A DNA stretch of 49,342 nt, taken from positions 146,854-196,195 of the forward strand of contig NW_019775444.1 of the NCBI RefSeq assembly GCF_001039355.2, in the 5' to 3' direction. Shown here piece by piece: positions 36,501 to 48,926 of the stretch. The position numbers and the translations under genes are program-made. The notes below the pieces were generated by a model that was not told the DNA's origin, searched no databases, and saw only the letters and a list, made by a program, of their open reading frames with translations. The first letter of the stretch is position 1. Every line of letters starts with the position of its first letter. Source of the stretch: Lingula anatina. Taxonomy: Eukaryota; Brachiopoda; Lingulata; Lingulida; Lingulidae.

Positions 36501-39500
36501 CTTTGTTTTTATGCTTAGCTAGCTTCATCCAACTTTAGTTATATTGATCTATCAGTGATGTGTTATAAGATTTTCCAAAAATGTGAAAATTGAATTGATA
36601 AAAATTATATTTATGCTCATATTAGAAAATTCCCACACGTCACACATTCCAACTTTAACTTGCAACACACTGTTAGGGCAGAACTGTTAGGGAACTGTTT
36701 CGGAGTATTGTGGGCCACTTTTTGAGCCAGCCCTAGGTTCAATGGTTGGATGCCCATACTGTACACAAATTTTGGTCTGGAGGCCCCATCTCCTTGATAG
36801 CCCAACTACACCACATGTGGGTCACAAATGGGCTGGCAGGTGGGCTGTAATAGGCTAACTTGACTGTTTTTTGTTTTATGTTTACTTTTTCATTCCTAGT
36901 TAAAACCTACAATATTAACATTAATTTCAGATCTCGACCAAAAGCAGTTAATAAAGCAAATATGTGATTGTGGTATTCAGAGCCAGGGGAATGCAGCATT
37001 AATGCTACATTCAGTTAAGGCCTAAACTCATATTGATAGACTTATATTGATAATGTCAGCGGGTAGTTTAGTGCTCGGCCACTCAAGTACATTTATTGCC
37101 CAATAAAAGCTTCACATTATAACATTTTGTGCTTAGATGCTGCTTCTTGTTGGCCTCTGGATCAGTTTCTTTGGCTTCCTGAGTTCCTTCAGCCCAGTGT
37201 ATGGCTGGATATTGGTGCTGAGAGCGCTGGTGGGTTTCGGGATAGGAGGGGCATCCCAGGCGTAAGTAAAAAAGTGCACTTAAGACAGTGGAGGTTTTTT
37301 TATATACACCCAACTTTCTAGCATAGTGTTCTTCCTTGCTGGACAGTATAGTGACCATACAGTGATCATATATGACTGAGTGCTTACTGGATTTTGCTAA
37401 TTAATTTTGAAAGGTACCCTGTACTTCACTGCATGGTAAATTGTAGGGAAAAATACCCTGTACATGGCAAGTTTATGTTTTGATATTTCCATGTAAATAA
37501 GAAAGGAAACTATTCTATTTCTTTCTGAAATACCAAACATATGTTGCAGTACAAGAAAATGAAGTGCTCTTTTTACTGGTCACTCATTTTTTATCTTTTA
37601 AAAGACATATTTTAATATACATTGTTGAGCTCAACATTTGCATCAGAATGTCACATTTTTTATTCCAAATAGCTTAAAACTGATTTGATTTTTCTTAAAG
37701 ATATTTTTTACTTTTATTCTTAAGGTTTACAATTCTGGCAGAATATCTCCCTAGAAAGCACAGAGCCAAGACACTTATTATATATCATGTGAGTACGAGT
37801 ATATATAGTTCAGCAAAAAAGCAAAAAAGATCAAATCTTGTGTAAAAAGGTGCCAGGAACCTGTTTTTTTTTTCTTTTTTCTTTTCAAATAGTACCAAAG
37901 CATGTATATATTGAACACTTTTATTTGCAATATCTTTTACTATGAAAAACCATATATAATTTAATATTTATGCAGATTTTCTGGGCCACGGGTAGCTGTT
38001 TTGAGATCATCCTTGCCATGGCTGTAGTTCCTACCAAAGGCTGGAGGTGGCTGGCTGCTCTGTCTGCCATACCACTGGGGGTCAGCTGCTTCTTCTTTTA
38101 TGTGAGTTTTATTGAATAATTATAAGAATAGTTATTATATTAATAATAATGATAATAATAATGTTAACCAAGCCAATTAAATATATTTAAAATACATCAA
38201 TTTTGAAATTATTTTGCTGTCCCAAGAAAAGAATAAATAGAGGTATTTTACTAAGAGATATGTTACTTTCTAGGGCTAAAAATGAATAACAGTGTAAGGG
38301 GTATGTTACTTTCTGGGGCTAAAAATGAATAACATTATTAACTTCTAGTCATTTGCAGTCATTTTATGAACACTTCAGGAGTTATTTAAGGGAAGCAGTG
38401 GCTATGAACCAGGTATTGGCATCACTGGTGCAAGTTTTGATAGCACCCCTTGGTAATAATGCCTGATAAAACAGAGGCATCATTGGTGTTTAGCACACTC
38501 TGCTGTGGGAGGAAATCTTTACTTGCGCCAGTGACTTCAGAAAAACCCATTGTGCTTTTCCAAGTTCTCCTCTGATGTGTAAAAGTCATTTTCATTTTAC
38601 TTTCCCAGTTCATCCCAGAATCGGCAAGATATTTGATGGCTGCTGGGGATCGCGAAAAAGCCATGAAGATTCTTAGGGAAGCAGCAAAGTTAAACAATGC
38701 AGAGCTGCCATCAGGAGAGTTACAGAAGTCACCAGTGGTAGGCCCACTTGCTTCTAGATTATAATAGGTTAAATACCACATGCTTTGAATTTTGAAAACC
38801 GTACCTTTTCATCTTACGGTACTGGTTTTATTTTAAACTTGGAAAGACATTTCTATTATGTGCTCTGGTATTCAATTCATCAAAAAGATTTGCTAATGAA
38901 ATTGCGCTATGACTTCATTAAATTTGAAATACATGTTATTTGGATCAATTGTCATGTTCCACCTAGGGAGGAATTGAATTTTTATATGATTATCATTTTT
39001 CTTTTTTGCTAGCTGGCCAGAGGCAAATTTGCAGATATATTTTCTGCTGAATATAGAAGAACAACATTTCAGATTTGGCCCATATGGTTTGGTATTGCCT
39101 TCAGTTATTATGGCATTATATTAGCAAGCTCTGAAATCTTAGAATTTCACAAGTCATGTACAGGTAAGAATTACAAATTTTATGGAAAGCATTACAAATT
39201 TTATGGATCTGATTGAAGAGAGTTTTCAGAACATTTAAACTACATCAGTGGGCAGAAACTTTCACATCCAAAGAGGGCAGTACTGAGTTAATCATAAAAT
39301 TTTGTCTCAGCATGATAGAATATTTAAATGATCTTGTAAACATGTTTTAAATATGGTATGAAAGTGGTATGAAAGTAGGAAATACATGGAAGTGCCAGAA
39401 AATAAAATTACTACAATTTTGTTCTGCTCAAAAATACCTGCTTCATGTTAAAGCTTAAAATGCTTTTTTATACACATTAGAAACCACTGCTTTCTGCTGA

Positions 39501-41958
39501 CTTAGAACTATTATTGCTAAAGGATGTTTTTTATGCTACTTTAAACCATGTTTCACTGTTATCAAATTCTCATTATGTTAACTTCTTTCCTGTCTAGGGT
39601 CAGGTACAGAAGTGATTCAGACAGAGCAAGGTTGCCATTGTAATCCACTAGGTCATGCTGACTATATAACCATGATATGGTCATCTTTAGGGGAATTTTT
39701 AGGTAAGTGTCATTTGTTAGTGTATCAATCATTTGAACACAGTATAAAATTGTATGTGAAGGTTGGTAAATGGGTTTTTCATTGTCTCTTGTGTGATGAT
39801 GGTAATCAAAAATAAATTGTTTCTATTAAGAGATTAGACATGTGATGTGAGTCAGTCAGGTAATCCAGATGTTTTGATGAAAGTCAAAGGTCATGCCACA
39901 CAGTTAAAAAATTATTGTTAAGAAACTATTTATTATTATTTTATTTATTCATTTATTTATTTATTTATTTTCATCAACCTGAAGAATTAAAAAAAATAGT
40001 TTACTCTATCTCTTTCAAGAAAGATGAAATATGTATCATGCTATTTATAACTCACTGAGTAGATTTTAAGACACTTGAGTTTTTTTTCTGTGTCATATGC
40101 TCTAGATATTTGAAAATGGATAAGGTTTTTTTCAAGAAGTTACAGTATAAAGTTGTACTATAATTATTTCCTTGAAAGTGAAATGTAAGTTTCCAGGGAA
40201 AAAGTCCACACTTTGCGTATGAAGAAATTCTTGAAATAGTTGCTTTTCAACATGTTGCTCTTGCTTTTTTATAGGTTTGCCAATTAACTTATTTCTGATG
40301 GATCTCATTGGACGACAGAAAACCCTTGCAGTGAGTCTGGTCGGCACTGGAATCTTCTTCCTCCTCATACAGCTGTGCGTCTCCCGTGGTGTTCTGACCT
40401 TCTTCTTGTTTGGTGCTAGAGCCTTGTCTTCTGCCGTCTTCAACACTGTTTATATCTATACAACAGAGGTAAGATTTTTGAATTTGATTATTTGTTTTAA
40501 TTGTATACTAATTCAATCACTCATTTATCCACTGGATTATCTATTTATTATTTATTGTTTGTTCAGAATGACATAAAGGATATTGAAGATTTATATACTT
40601 TATATACTTGTAATGAAAATAACAGTATAAATTCCACAAATAGATAGTTCAAAAGGGGGAGGGGGGTCTTGGGAGGGAAATTCCGAGGGGAATTGTCCCA
40701 GAATCATTTTAACATAGTGTTTATTATTAATTTTTAATTTTAATTTTTCCATGATATTTAGGTCTATCCTACAACTGTTCGAGCATTAGGATTGGGTTCC
40801 AGTAGTGCCATGGCCAGGTTAGGTGCCATGACCACTCCTTTTATATCACAGGTAATGATTTATGTTTGCCTTGACTCGGGCGGATTTAGGCCGTCTTCTG
40901 GGTCTTCCCATTGAACATGTGTGTCCCATTTTTTAACCTCTTGAGGATCAGCCTGTCATCATATTGTAACATCTCAAGTGTGAATTAAATGTTAGCTGAA
41001 GCTTTAATGACTTTTGCTTCCTTAATAAACAGATTATGATTTCTGTTAAGTATTGAGGTACTGAAAATGTTATAAAGGATATGATTACATTGTGTTTATA
41101 TGTGGTATGGTGTTTTTAAGTGACTAAAATAATGAAAGAGATATTTCCATAAAAGGGAAATGAATAAAATGAATACTCTCGTAACAAACATATATACAGC
41201 AAAATGTTCCTTTTATGTTAACTAAATTGTTTAATTATTTTAACCCCCCCAAAAAATACCGGTATAGGAACCTACTTAAAATATGAATCTTGTTTTTTCT
41301 AGGTATTACTAAATGCCTCCCTAGTATCTGCCTTGTGGGTTTATGGTGCCATTGCTTTCCTATGTGCAATAGATGCCCTGCTACTTCCAATAGAGACCAG
41401 GGGAAGAGCAATGGCTGTAAGTAATGAGGGAGATTTTCATTTTTTATTTCAAGTTTTATTATAATTTTCCTAGCTAATTGTTTCATATTGTATGGGCTGC
41501 TAATTGTTGATATTGCACTGTGAAAGAGAATTCCAGTGCTTGATGGAGAAACATCAAATATTTCTGTCGTAAATTTAAGAGATATTTGAAACATTGTGAG
41601 TGAATGATAATGAATGTGGTGAAAATTATAACCATGCATGAACATTTATAGATATTAGTATATAATATTATGCCTTATGTATAATTGACTTTAAAATTTT
41701 TTAAGGTGAAATGGCCCTAGAATCTACAGTTGCTTATTTTGATAAGTTTCATGAACTTCAAACAAATTCTTTTAGTAGTACAATAAGTTTGAAACGTAAA
41801 ATAGCCGTCCACATACTAGTAAATACGTCTTTACTGATGAACCATTTTAGTGTATTTTTTTATTCATCTGCTGCCAGGAAACTGTTCATTTTGCCAAATC
41901 TGGTGGTAATTATGAAAGTCAAATAGAAGTGCCCCTTCTTCTCTCTGATGAAAACTAA
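33515..41958 (+). CDS. SVOP: Synaptic vesicle 2-related protein (SVOP/SVOPL-type MFS transporter)
   Basis: A 12-helix major facilitator family protein related to vesicle proteins SV2 and SVOP and to sugar/organic ion transporters; the substrate of these homologues is not settled. Fourteen exons in frame (513 aa): 33515-33560, 33944-34089, 35257-35355, 35923-35994, 37137-37261, 37725-37788, 37976-38101, 38609-38737, 39013-39163, 39598-39702, 40275-40468, 40762-40851, 41303-41416, 41878-41958. The family hallmark [16 protein letters not shown] precedes TM1. MFS signatures: GDTYGRWP (residues 114-121), [18 protein letters not shown] (229-235), DLIGRQK (364-370) and PIETRGR (478-484). The region [15 protein letters not shown] is typical. 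[15 protein letters not shown] and the [13 protein letters not shown] region look closer to vertebrate SVOPL than SVOP, so orthology to one of the two is open. The first ATG gives [15 protein letters not shown]; the N-terminus is shorter than in human SVOP (548 aa). Confidence 0.94.
35362..35626. mobile_element. Foldback element, family 1, copy 2, inside an SVOP-like intron
   Basis: The outer ends (AAGGGGTCATTCCC on the left, GGGAATGAGCCTT on the right) and an inner perfect 13-bp block (35444-35456 versus 35522-35534) pair as a long imperfect hairpin. The element starts about 6 bp after the exon 3 donor site (35356-35357). It resembles the copy at 42957-43215 in arm order and sequence. Confidence 0.65.
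38259..38334. repeat. Short tandem duplication in SVOP-like intron 7
   Basis: A 33-bp unit (38259-38291) recurs at 38302-38334 with one mismatch, period 43 bp. Confidence 0.85.
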
Positions 41959-42021
41959 AATCTTTTTTTTGTCATTTTGTAGTAAATGTATCATTTTATA
42001 TGTTGTAAATTGGAATTTTTC

Positions 42022-42027
42022 AATAAA
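42022..42027 (+). promoter_or_regulatory. Polyadenylation signal of the SVOP-like gene
   Basis: AATAAA 64 bp after the stop codon, followed by GT/T-rich sequence (TTCTTGTTATGTG), a normal cleavage context. Confidence 0.7.
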
Positions 42028-42956
42028 CTGCTGTGGACGCACTGTATTCTTGTTATGTGTAGCAAACATGTTAGATGAGTAGAAACCATGTGATTGTATT
42101 TCCTGTGTTTGATTGTCTCCCAACCTGGTGTTTATCAATAATATATATTAATAACTATTTAAATTATTTATTAGACTATCAAAAACTAAAATAACAGATT
42201 TTGTATCATAATTTTATTTAGTTTTGAATGTTTCTGGCTGTGTGTCATGCATGCACGTATTTGCATGAGAAATGAATCTGCACCGTCAACAGATGATTTC
42301 ATGGCTTCTAAATGTGCACAACAAATTATTTCATATTTTCAAAATCTGAGCTGTTAATAATTCATTCATAGTTTCCCATTGCTGTTGAAATAAAACAGTG
42401 ATGCAATCTGTGATGTCCTTATTGTTTTCTCTTCTAGCAATCAACATAAATACTCCATCCACCAGCCAAGAGATTACAAGTCGTTCCCCTAGCGTGTTCT
42501 CGGGTGAGCCCCAAGTGAATATTTCCTGGGTTTCTAAAGACCAAAGAGAACCTGTGGATTCTAGATTTTAAACATTAGATATCATGTCACTTATTATTTA
42601 GGTCACATGTTTGTAAAACTGTTCAGAACATAATACACACTGGTACCTTATGAAATATTTAAGCGTCAGGGTGGTAAAAGTCTATTCAGAGATCCCAATA
42701 ATTACATTTTAGACATTGTTTTTCTGTTTTTCGTGTGTAAGATAAAGATTGATATATTTTTCACCTTATTCATACCTTTTTGCTTTTTAAGAAATGATGA
42801 GATAAACGTGTGGTACATTTTACAATCTTGGTTTTAAAGGAACAACAATTATAAGAATAAAAATGTGACAAAAGGCCTTAGACATTATACTCATATATTC
42901 TTTGTCTTTTCCTTCTCGTTCCATTGTTCTGTATAAATTCTCAGATTTCTTTGATA

Positions 42957-43215
42957 ACTTACACCCCATTCCCATAGACACCATCCGTCTTCAAGGATCA
43001 ACCCAAATCTGCAGGGACACTCACTAAGTGCAATCAGCTAACTGAATGACACACCTCCACTTGTTTCCAACATATTCTTATAATCACAAGCTTTTCTTTA
43101 TTCTACTTAACACCAAGAGGAGGCGTGTTAATCTGTTAAGCTGATTGCACTTAGCGGTTGTCCCTTGGTTGTTCCACATAGACCAATGGTGTCTATTGGA
43201 AGTGGGTCTTAAAGT
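42957..43215. mobile_element. Foldback element, family 1, copy 3
   Basis: Arms of about 100 bp flank a central spacer. The best block is a perfect 16-bp inverted repeat (43024-43039 versus 43139-43154, CTAAGTGCAATCAGCT). The outer ends share CCAATAGACACC/CCATAGACACC. No open frame. Same arm layout as the copies at 32612 and 35362. Confidence 0.7.
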
Positions 43216-44302
43216 CAAACCCTGCCATAGGATATGTCACTAGTAGTAACATTACCTCAAACAAATATAGTTTTTAAAAATAATTCATGAATATATTATA
43301 GTGTTTTGACATGATAGGGGCTCTGATATTAAATTTAATGATATTTTTTAATGTGGTTGACATGGTAGCTAGCCTGGTTTATTCCTTAAATGACCAGTTC
43401 TATAAAGATACATACTGTGCTTTTAGGCTATGTGATTTTGTATGTTTTCAGTCACAGTTTATCACGTGCAGTGTGAGTAAAGGAGTTATCCTGTTTCAGA
43501 TATGAGATGTGACATTGTCAGTTTGTGGTGGCCAGACAGTTCATTTACCGGCTCTCATATCATATATGAAATAATTCGGCATTTTATGCAACAAGTTCTG
43601 TGGTAAATGACAGGGTAAATGAACCTAAGGGACCATGTATCCTTATTTATTTCTCTCTGTTATGCATAATACCTGAGATAAGATATAGATGGATGTTATT
43701 TGTAGTCACTTATTTGTTAGTTCTGTATTCAGTGCAGTAGATCATTAAGTAAATTATTCACGAATTAGTGATTGTTTTCTCAGCCCCTTGATTTTGCCGT
43801 ATTTGTGATTACAAAGTGCTTGCAATAGTTAAAAAATTGATTCTTACTGTGCATATGTATAGTCTCAGTAGGTTTATCGCTTGCTTTTGTCAACATACAA
43901 AATGGGAAAGAGACGAAACTGTATTTTTGCCTGAGTTACTGTAAATGTAAGCATAATATAAGTCCATTTTTAAAAAACGGTATGTAACCAGTAACTTTTA
44001 ACACATATATTAATATAACATCTTTATTTACTCTGATTTTGTTTGTTCCCTAATCTAGTTTTTAGGGACTTCACTTTGCATTCCCTGTGAACTCAGTGAA
44101 AGACATATGAGTATAATTAAAAATATGTGATATTATTTCAATGTGCTGCTACATGTGTCTATGTTTATCTCTTCTAAACACCTTATATTTTGATGACAAA
44201 TGTAATATTTCAGTTTATGGGACCAAGTATCACATGTATGCAAGAATAAAGATTATTTCATTTTATTGCTCTGTTTTTTATATTTACTCAATAATAAAGT
44301 GA

Positions 44303-44456
44303 GTCTACAAATGTAATATAAGTAAAGGGTGTTGATATACTTGAAGCTCTTTTTTTTTGTAATAAATGGCGAGATTATCTTTGCTGTTTTGTGGAGAATT
44401 ATAGTCTTTTCGCCAAGAAAAATGACTCAAGTCTACAAATGTAATATAAGTAAAGG
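44303..44456. repeat. 26-bp direct repeat pair
   Basis: The 26 bases at 44303-44328 recur exactly at 44431-44456 (starting GTCTACAAATGTAATATAAG). They are 128 bp apart in intergenic DNA. Confidence 0.85.
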
Positions 44457-45670
44457 CTATAAATATAATGCACTAAAGATTCTAAGCATATCTATAAAAG
44501 TGAAGTAAATATTCTGCATTGGGTTGTGAAGGAATATTAAAAAATAAGTTCAGACATTCAGATTATAAGGCTGATTTCTCTAAAACGTAATGCAGAAATG
44601 GTACATGAGAGCATCTTGCTCCTTTTTTAAATACACAGAGAAAAGGGTTCACTCCTCTCCCCTAGTGCCATCATGGTGCTTAACATGAAGGCAAATATCA
44701 CGCCACTTATCTCAGAATGCCTCTTTTTTATTACTCTTAGTTTTATACATTTTGTTTTGAAATTGCTCCTAGGTCGTTGCTGTGTTCTTTCTTCACCTAG
44801 CAGCAGCCCTACTGAGGAAGGGTCTGCAGCGCTGAGTGCTTGATGGTACTGTGGAAAAAAAGTAAAAAGACTGCAACCAGCAACCTGGACAGTAGTACAT
44901 GTGTAGTACTTGAAATGCGTTCCAGTAAATGTTTGAAGATATGGTGCAGTTTTGAAAATGCCCTTGTATATGGAACTTGGTGGTAAAAAAAGATTGAATT
45001 AAAATAGACTAAACACTGAAATTATGAAAAAAAAAGACGAATAAAAACTGCAATCTGGCAAGGGGTCAACTTGCTGCAGACCACTTATGACCACAGTAGA
45101 TTTTTAACTACAATCTCTGCCCACTAAAGATGTTATGTTGGCAGTCATGTTTGAAATCAATATGGTTTTGCATTTTTGCTTAGATTAGGCCTACTGTATT
45201 TCTTAAAAATATGTAATATAAATGATTGCATAAGGTATTAATATAATATCAAGCCTGTAGACAGCAATTTCAAAGGGGAAAGGAGAACTGTAGGGAGGGA
45301 GGTATTTTTCTAAAACTGGACCTTCACTCCCCAGAGAAATAGCTAGCATATAGGACCCAATTTAAATTTGGACTCAGATTCATTTCAAACTAAAAGGGTG
45401 GTTCTTTTGAACCCTCCCATGTAAGACGTGCAATTATAACAATAAGAATAAACAATATCTGGAAACTATATAATCATAAAATATTTTGATCCCTTCTGCA
45501 ATGGTCTAAAAAATCTATTTTATGAGGCTTAATATTACACTTGCACTTAGTTCCTCCACCTAGTTTATATCAGTCAAATGCAAGAAAATAAAAAAAAATC
45601 GAAAGAGTATTCTTGTTGTCAAGTAAATATAAATTTGTCTAAAGTAAAAGACACACCAACAAAACCCATT

Positions 45671-45857
45671 TTAACCTTCACATTTATCAGGTTCCAAATT
45701 TTGTGGTTCACATCCTCTGTTAACTGCTCCTAGCATCATTATGTCAACGTAATGGACATTGTGTTCCCACCACACCACATTGACCACAGTGGCAAAGTCC
45801 ACCCTGGTCAGTTTCATTCCAGTCTCTTCTTGAACTTCTCTTCTGGCACATTCTTCT
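45671..45857 (-). CDS. Nudix hydrolase fragment (NUDT15-like), single exon
   Basis: After an acceptor (CCTTCAG at 45858 onwards) the frame reads EECARREVQEETGM, the core of the Nudix box (REx2EExG), which binds the metal used to hydrolyse nucleoside diphosphate-linked substrates. It continues with DFATVVNVVWWEHNVHYVDIMMLGAV and EPQNLEPDKCEG, matching the order of NUDT15/MTH2-type proteins. The 5' part of the domain, with the GGxxExGE half of the box, should lie upstream at higher coordinates, but I could not find it in 45858-48495. At the other end the frame either stops (GGT TAA, TAA at 45671-45673) or splices at GAAG/GTTAAA (exon edge 45676). It could be one exon of a gene with very long introns, an exon isolated by rearrangement, or a pseudogene. 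No stop interrupts it. Confidence 0.7.
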
Positions 45858-48495
45858 CTGAAGGAAATAGAATATTAGTAATTATAATGAAATAAGTAAA
45901 AAAAGAGACAAAAAAAAAAAAAAAAAAAGAAGAAGAAGAACCTCCAATGCACAGAAAATGATCAAGTTAAGTATAGATAAATAAATACAAAAAAAAAATA
46001 AAGAAAGTGAAATAATTATAAAATTAAATTGTGAGAATTTATTTAGGTCGATCATCGGATGTGGCATTGGAGAGTTCTAATCCTCCTTAAGTAGCAACTC
46101 AATCCTCCTTAACTAGCAACCAAACTGATACGCCTCTCCCTTATCTATAGAACAAAGGACTGCTTTAACAAATATCTGAAAAGTTCTGAGTAGTAAACTT
46201 TGATAAGTTTGCAGTATTGATAAATATTATGTAAGGGGTGGCAATTCGATATCAAACAAAATCAAATAAATATGTTTTCGAGTGGAGGTTAATCAAAACT
46301 AGCGAGCAGTTAAGTGAGGAGTGGAGCTGTTATAATCGTAGGTAACATATTTATCTGGATTTGACCTGTTAATGTTTTTTCCCTATATTTGTGTGTGTGT
46401 GTGCGATACTGCTCCCCATGCCGTGTTATATAACTGATACATGTCCGTCATCTACGGCAGTCTTTGACACGCAACTCGTTGTCAAGAGGTTACACCTATA
46501 CAAATACAACTGCTTTAAATGTTATTTTTGTGCTGTAATAAAGCTTAATAATGATCAATTATGATGGATTATATTAATCTATTGCAAATAAATTGAATGA
46601 ATAATGAATTTCCAGAGACGAAACGCTTATTGCGACTGCCTGTTAACGTTTAAAGGTATACTATCCGCGTTTGAAAATGTCCCAAAGATATATTTTTCTA
46701 TGTTTACATATCCTTCAAAGCTGCTTATCTCTCCCAATTCAAAACTTAAAAACTATATAACCCCTAGAATAAAACTTAAGTACCTGGTGCCAAATAATGC
46801 GAAACAGTGAGTAATCCCATTTACTCTTTTACCAGAAAGAAAAATAAGAAATGGCAAGTCTGGCGGTTCAATATATTTATTATTATATTTGAACTTGAAG
46901 TACAGTATGATCAAACGACATCTCACCCTCAGAACTAAACGCACACGTTTATGTACAAAACCCAAAACATGTAGAATTTATAGGCCCCTATACGAAAGCC
47001 CCCAATTTCTTTCTTTCTACACGAGGACATGGCGGAGTAAGTGACTTGCCAATCATTGCGAACTTGATTATCTAATAAAAATTGATGTAAACCATCGAAT
47101 CCAAATGCTGGGACGGGTCGAGCAATGATTGGTGACCTGGAGAATTTCTTCGGGAAAATTTCGATATGACAGGAAAACCACGTATAGGATACTTAAAATA
47201 TCGGACTAGTAGAATATGTTAACTTCCACACAGAACTGTTGGAGATGACGGTGTTTGGCGATTCTACCATTTCACTCTCTGTTGGTCAGCCTAAATAGAA
47301 CCCTAGGGCCATATGCAGGTACTTGGCAGACAAAAATTATATGTGCGGATGGTTGATGTCTTTTTTCTGCAGTGTAGGGCGTGGTCTTAGTCTTATGGAG
47401 CGGTTATAGTGTGTGAATTTAATTTTTTCATGTATGTTAACTGGGGTAATGTTTCTTGACAGGAGTTTCTATGCAAGATGAATATTGAAATCCATTTTTG
47501 AGTGTATTATAAAACAATCTAAAGTATTCAAATTAATATTTAAGTTTAAATTGTGAGGACTGGTAGATATTCAGCAGAGACAATATATGAATTATTTTGA
47601 TTCTTTTTCTTGACCAACGTTATTTTGACTTCTCAAGGACTTCAGCTAGTCAGTGATGGAGCTCCAATTTAATCACATGAGCGATGACGTTACCAAACTC
47701 TCAAAATTGAGGCATTGATTTAAATATATATTTGACAAGTTTTAGTTCATGTCTTTCACAGTCACAAACACGTGCGATATACAAACATATATCACATCCC
47801 TTATGACTGCAGCTCTTTAAATAACTTTTAACAAAATCATATCTTTAAATCTCCGTCACTATACTGCAAGCCCTTACATGATAAATTAATCAAAACACGC
47901 GTATCTTTATTATAATATTAGCATAGCTTTCACATACGATTTGCTGTGAAGTGTATTGTGAAATTACTCAACGCGCGATTTGTCACTGCCAAAGTACTCG
48001 ACAAGCTCCGACAAAAAGCTGCCAATTATTAGATCATACAGTGGGGACTGAATAATCATAATAGGCCGGAGGCTTCTGTCCATGTCTGTCTTGGCGTAGA
48101 AATCTAGTACTACACAGGACTTACTGGACGCGTGACGTATACAGGGCACCGCACAGGAAGGGTCTACTCGTTTATTCCTCCTCAAATAGTGAGGGCTTTT
48201 AAGTCGCAGGTGTACACAACAGTGGACTACTTTGATAAGGTGCTGTCGTCGATGAAGGATATATAGACTCCGCGTGGTAAACACGATATTAACAGATTTG
48301 AACGCGTAGAAAGGCTCAAGTTGAAGTTCGCTGTTCGAGTATACATTTGAACGGGGAAATTTGAGGGAAAATATTGTTCCATTGATTTTTTTCATTTGGA
48401 AAAAGTGACATAAAAGAGGACTGTTTTACAAAGGGATTGGCTTTAATATTAATTGCTCACGTAAAGAAAGTGAACACTTAAACACAGAGAACAAA
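45858..48495. other. Intergenic region and probable EAAT promoter
   Basis: Contains A-rich runs near 45911-45929, a short GT repeat near 46390-46403 and AT-rich unique DNA. At about 47029-47040 there is ACATGGCGGAGTAAGTG, a YY1-like motif that could also read as a tiny ATG exon plus donor, with no follow-on exon recognised. The last few hundred bases before 48496 probably carry the EAAT promoter and 5' UTR. Confidence 0.5.
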
Positions 48496-48926
48496 ATGGC
48501 TAGTTCCAAAGCGAAGAAATGTTGGGCTGTCTTCCGTCCTCACTTGCTGGTGATCTTGCTCATTGCTGGAATGGGCATCGGCATAGGCATGGGAGCCGCC
48601 CTAAGGATGAAGCAACCTCCTTTCACCGCCAGAGAAGTTTTCTACCTTAATTTCCCCGGCGAGATCCTTCTTCGTATGCTGAAAATGCTCATCCTACCAC
48701 TTGTGGTATCCAGCCTCATCTCCGGATTGGCAGCTTTACCGGCAAAAGCAGCAGGGAAGATGGGGCTGAGGGCGGTGGTCTACTACATGGTCACCACCCT
48801 CTTGGCAGTTATTCTTGGGATTGTCCTCGTGGTGTCCATTCAACCCGGGAATCGTGGGCAGACAAGCAAGGTGGCAGAACAAAGTGTTGAAGTGAATACG
48901 GCTGATGCTTTCCTTGATCTTGTAAG
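48496..48926 (+). CDS. Excitatory amino acid transporter, first coding exon (SLC1 family)
   Basis: SLC1 transporters move glutamate/aspartate into cells with Na+ and H+ against K+, clearing transmitter from synapses. This exon encodes 143 residues plus two bases. Seen: TM1 (about 15-35, HLLVILLIAGMGIGIGMGAA), then the family motif FPGEILLRMLKMLILPLV (53-70) in TM2, SSLISGLAALP (72-82), TM3 (about 92-116) and VVSIQPGN (112-119). The exon ends inside ADAFLDLV with a donor (AG/GTAAGAC at 48927), a position where the family continues with R-N. The start has context AAAATGG and is followed by a short cytoplasmic N-terminus, as usual. The scaffold and core transport domains lie beyond the right edge, so subtype (EAAT1-5) cannot be assigned. 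Confidence 0.94.

Larger units (their letters stand above)
41959..45670. other. SVOP-like 3' UTR and intergenic DNA
   Basis: A poly(A) signal follows the SVOP-like stop within 70 bp. Beyond it lie a foldback element (42957-43215) and a 26-bp direct repeat (44303-44328 and 44431-44456). Acceptor-like sites occur at 42436-42437 and near 44799 but open no convincing coding exon. Nothing else was recognised. Confidence 0.55.

Noticed and set aside
41235-41645. 136-aa minus-strand open frame
   Set aside because: It is antisense to SVOP-like exon 13, and the plus-strand frame carries the PIETRGR motif.
44799-44840. Acceptor-like site followed by AGCAGCCCTACTGAGG
   Set aside because: A good pyrimidine tract, but every frame closes quickly and none continues the SVOP-like protein.
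47029-47045. Tiny ATG exon (ATGGCGGA/GTAAGTG) of a plus-strand gene
   Set aside because: No downstream exon in frame was found, and the sequence is also a common YY1-type motif.
47964-48395. 143-aa minus-strand open frame before the EAAT gene
   Set aside because: No domain or family similarity recognised and no splice or promoter support. An uninterrupted frame of this length is expected about once by chance in a window this size.
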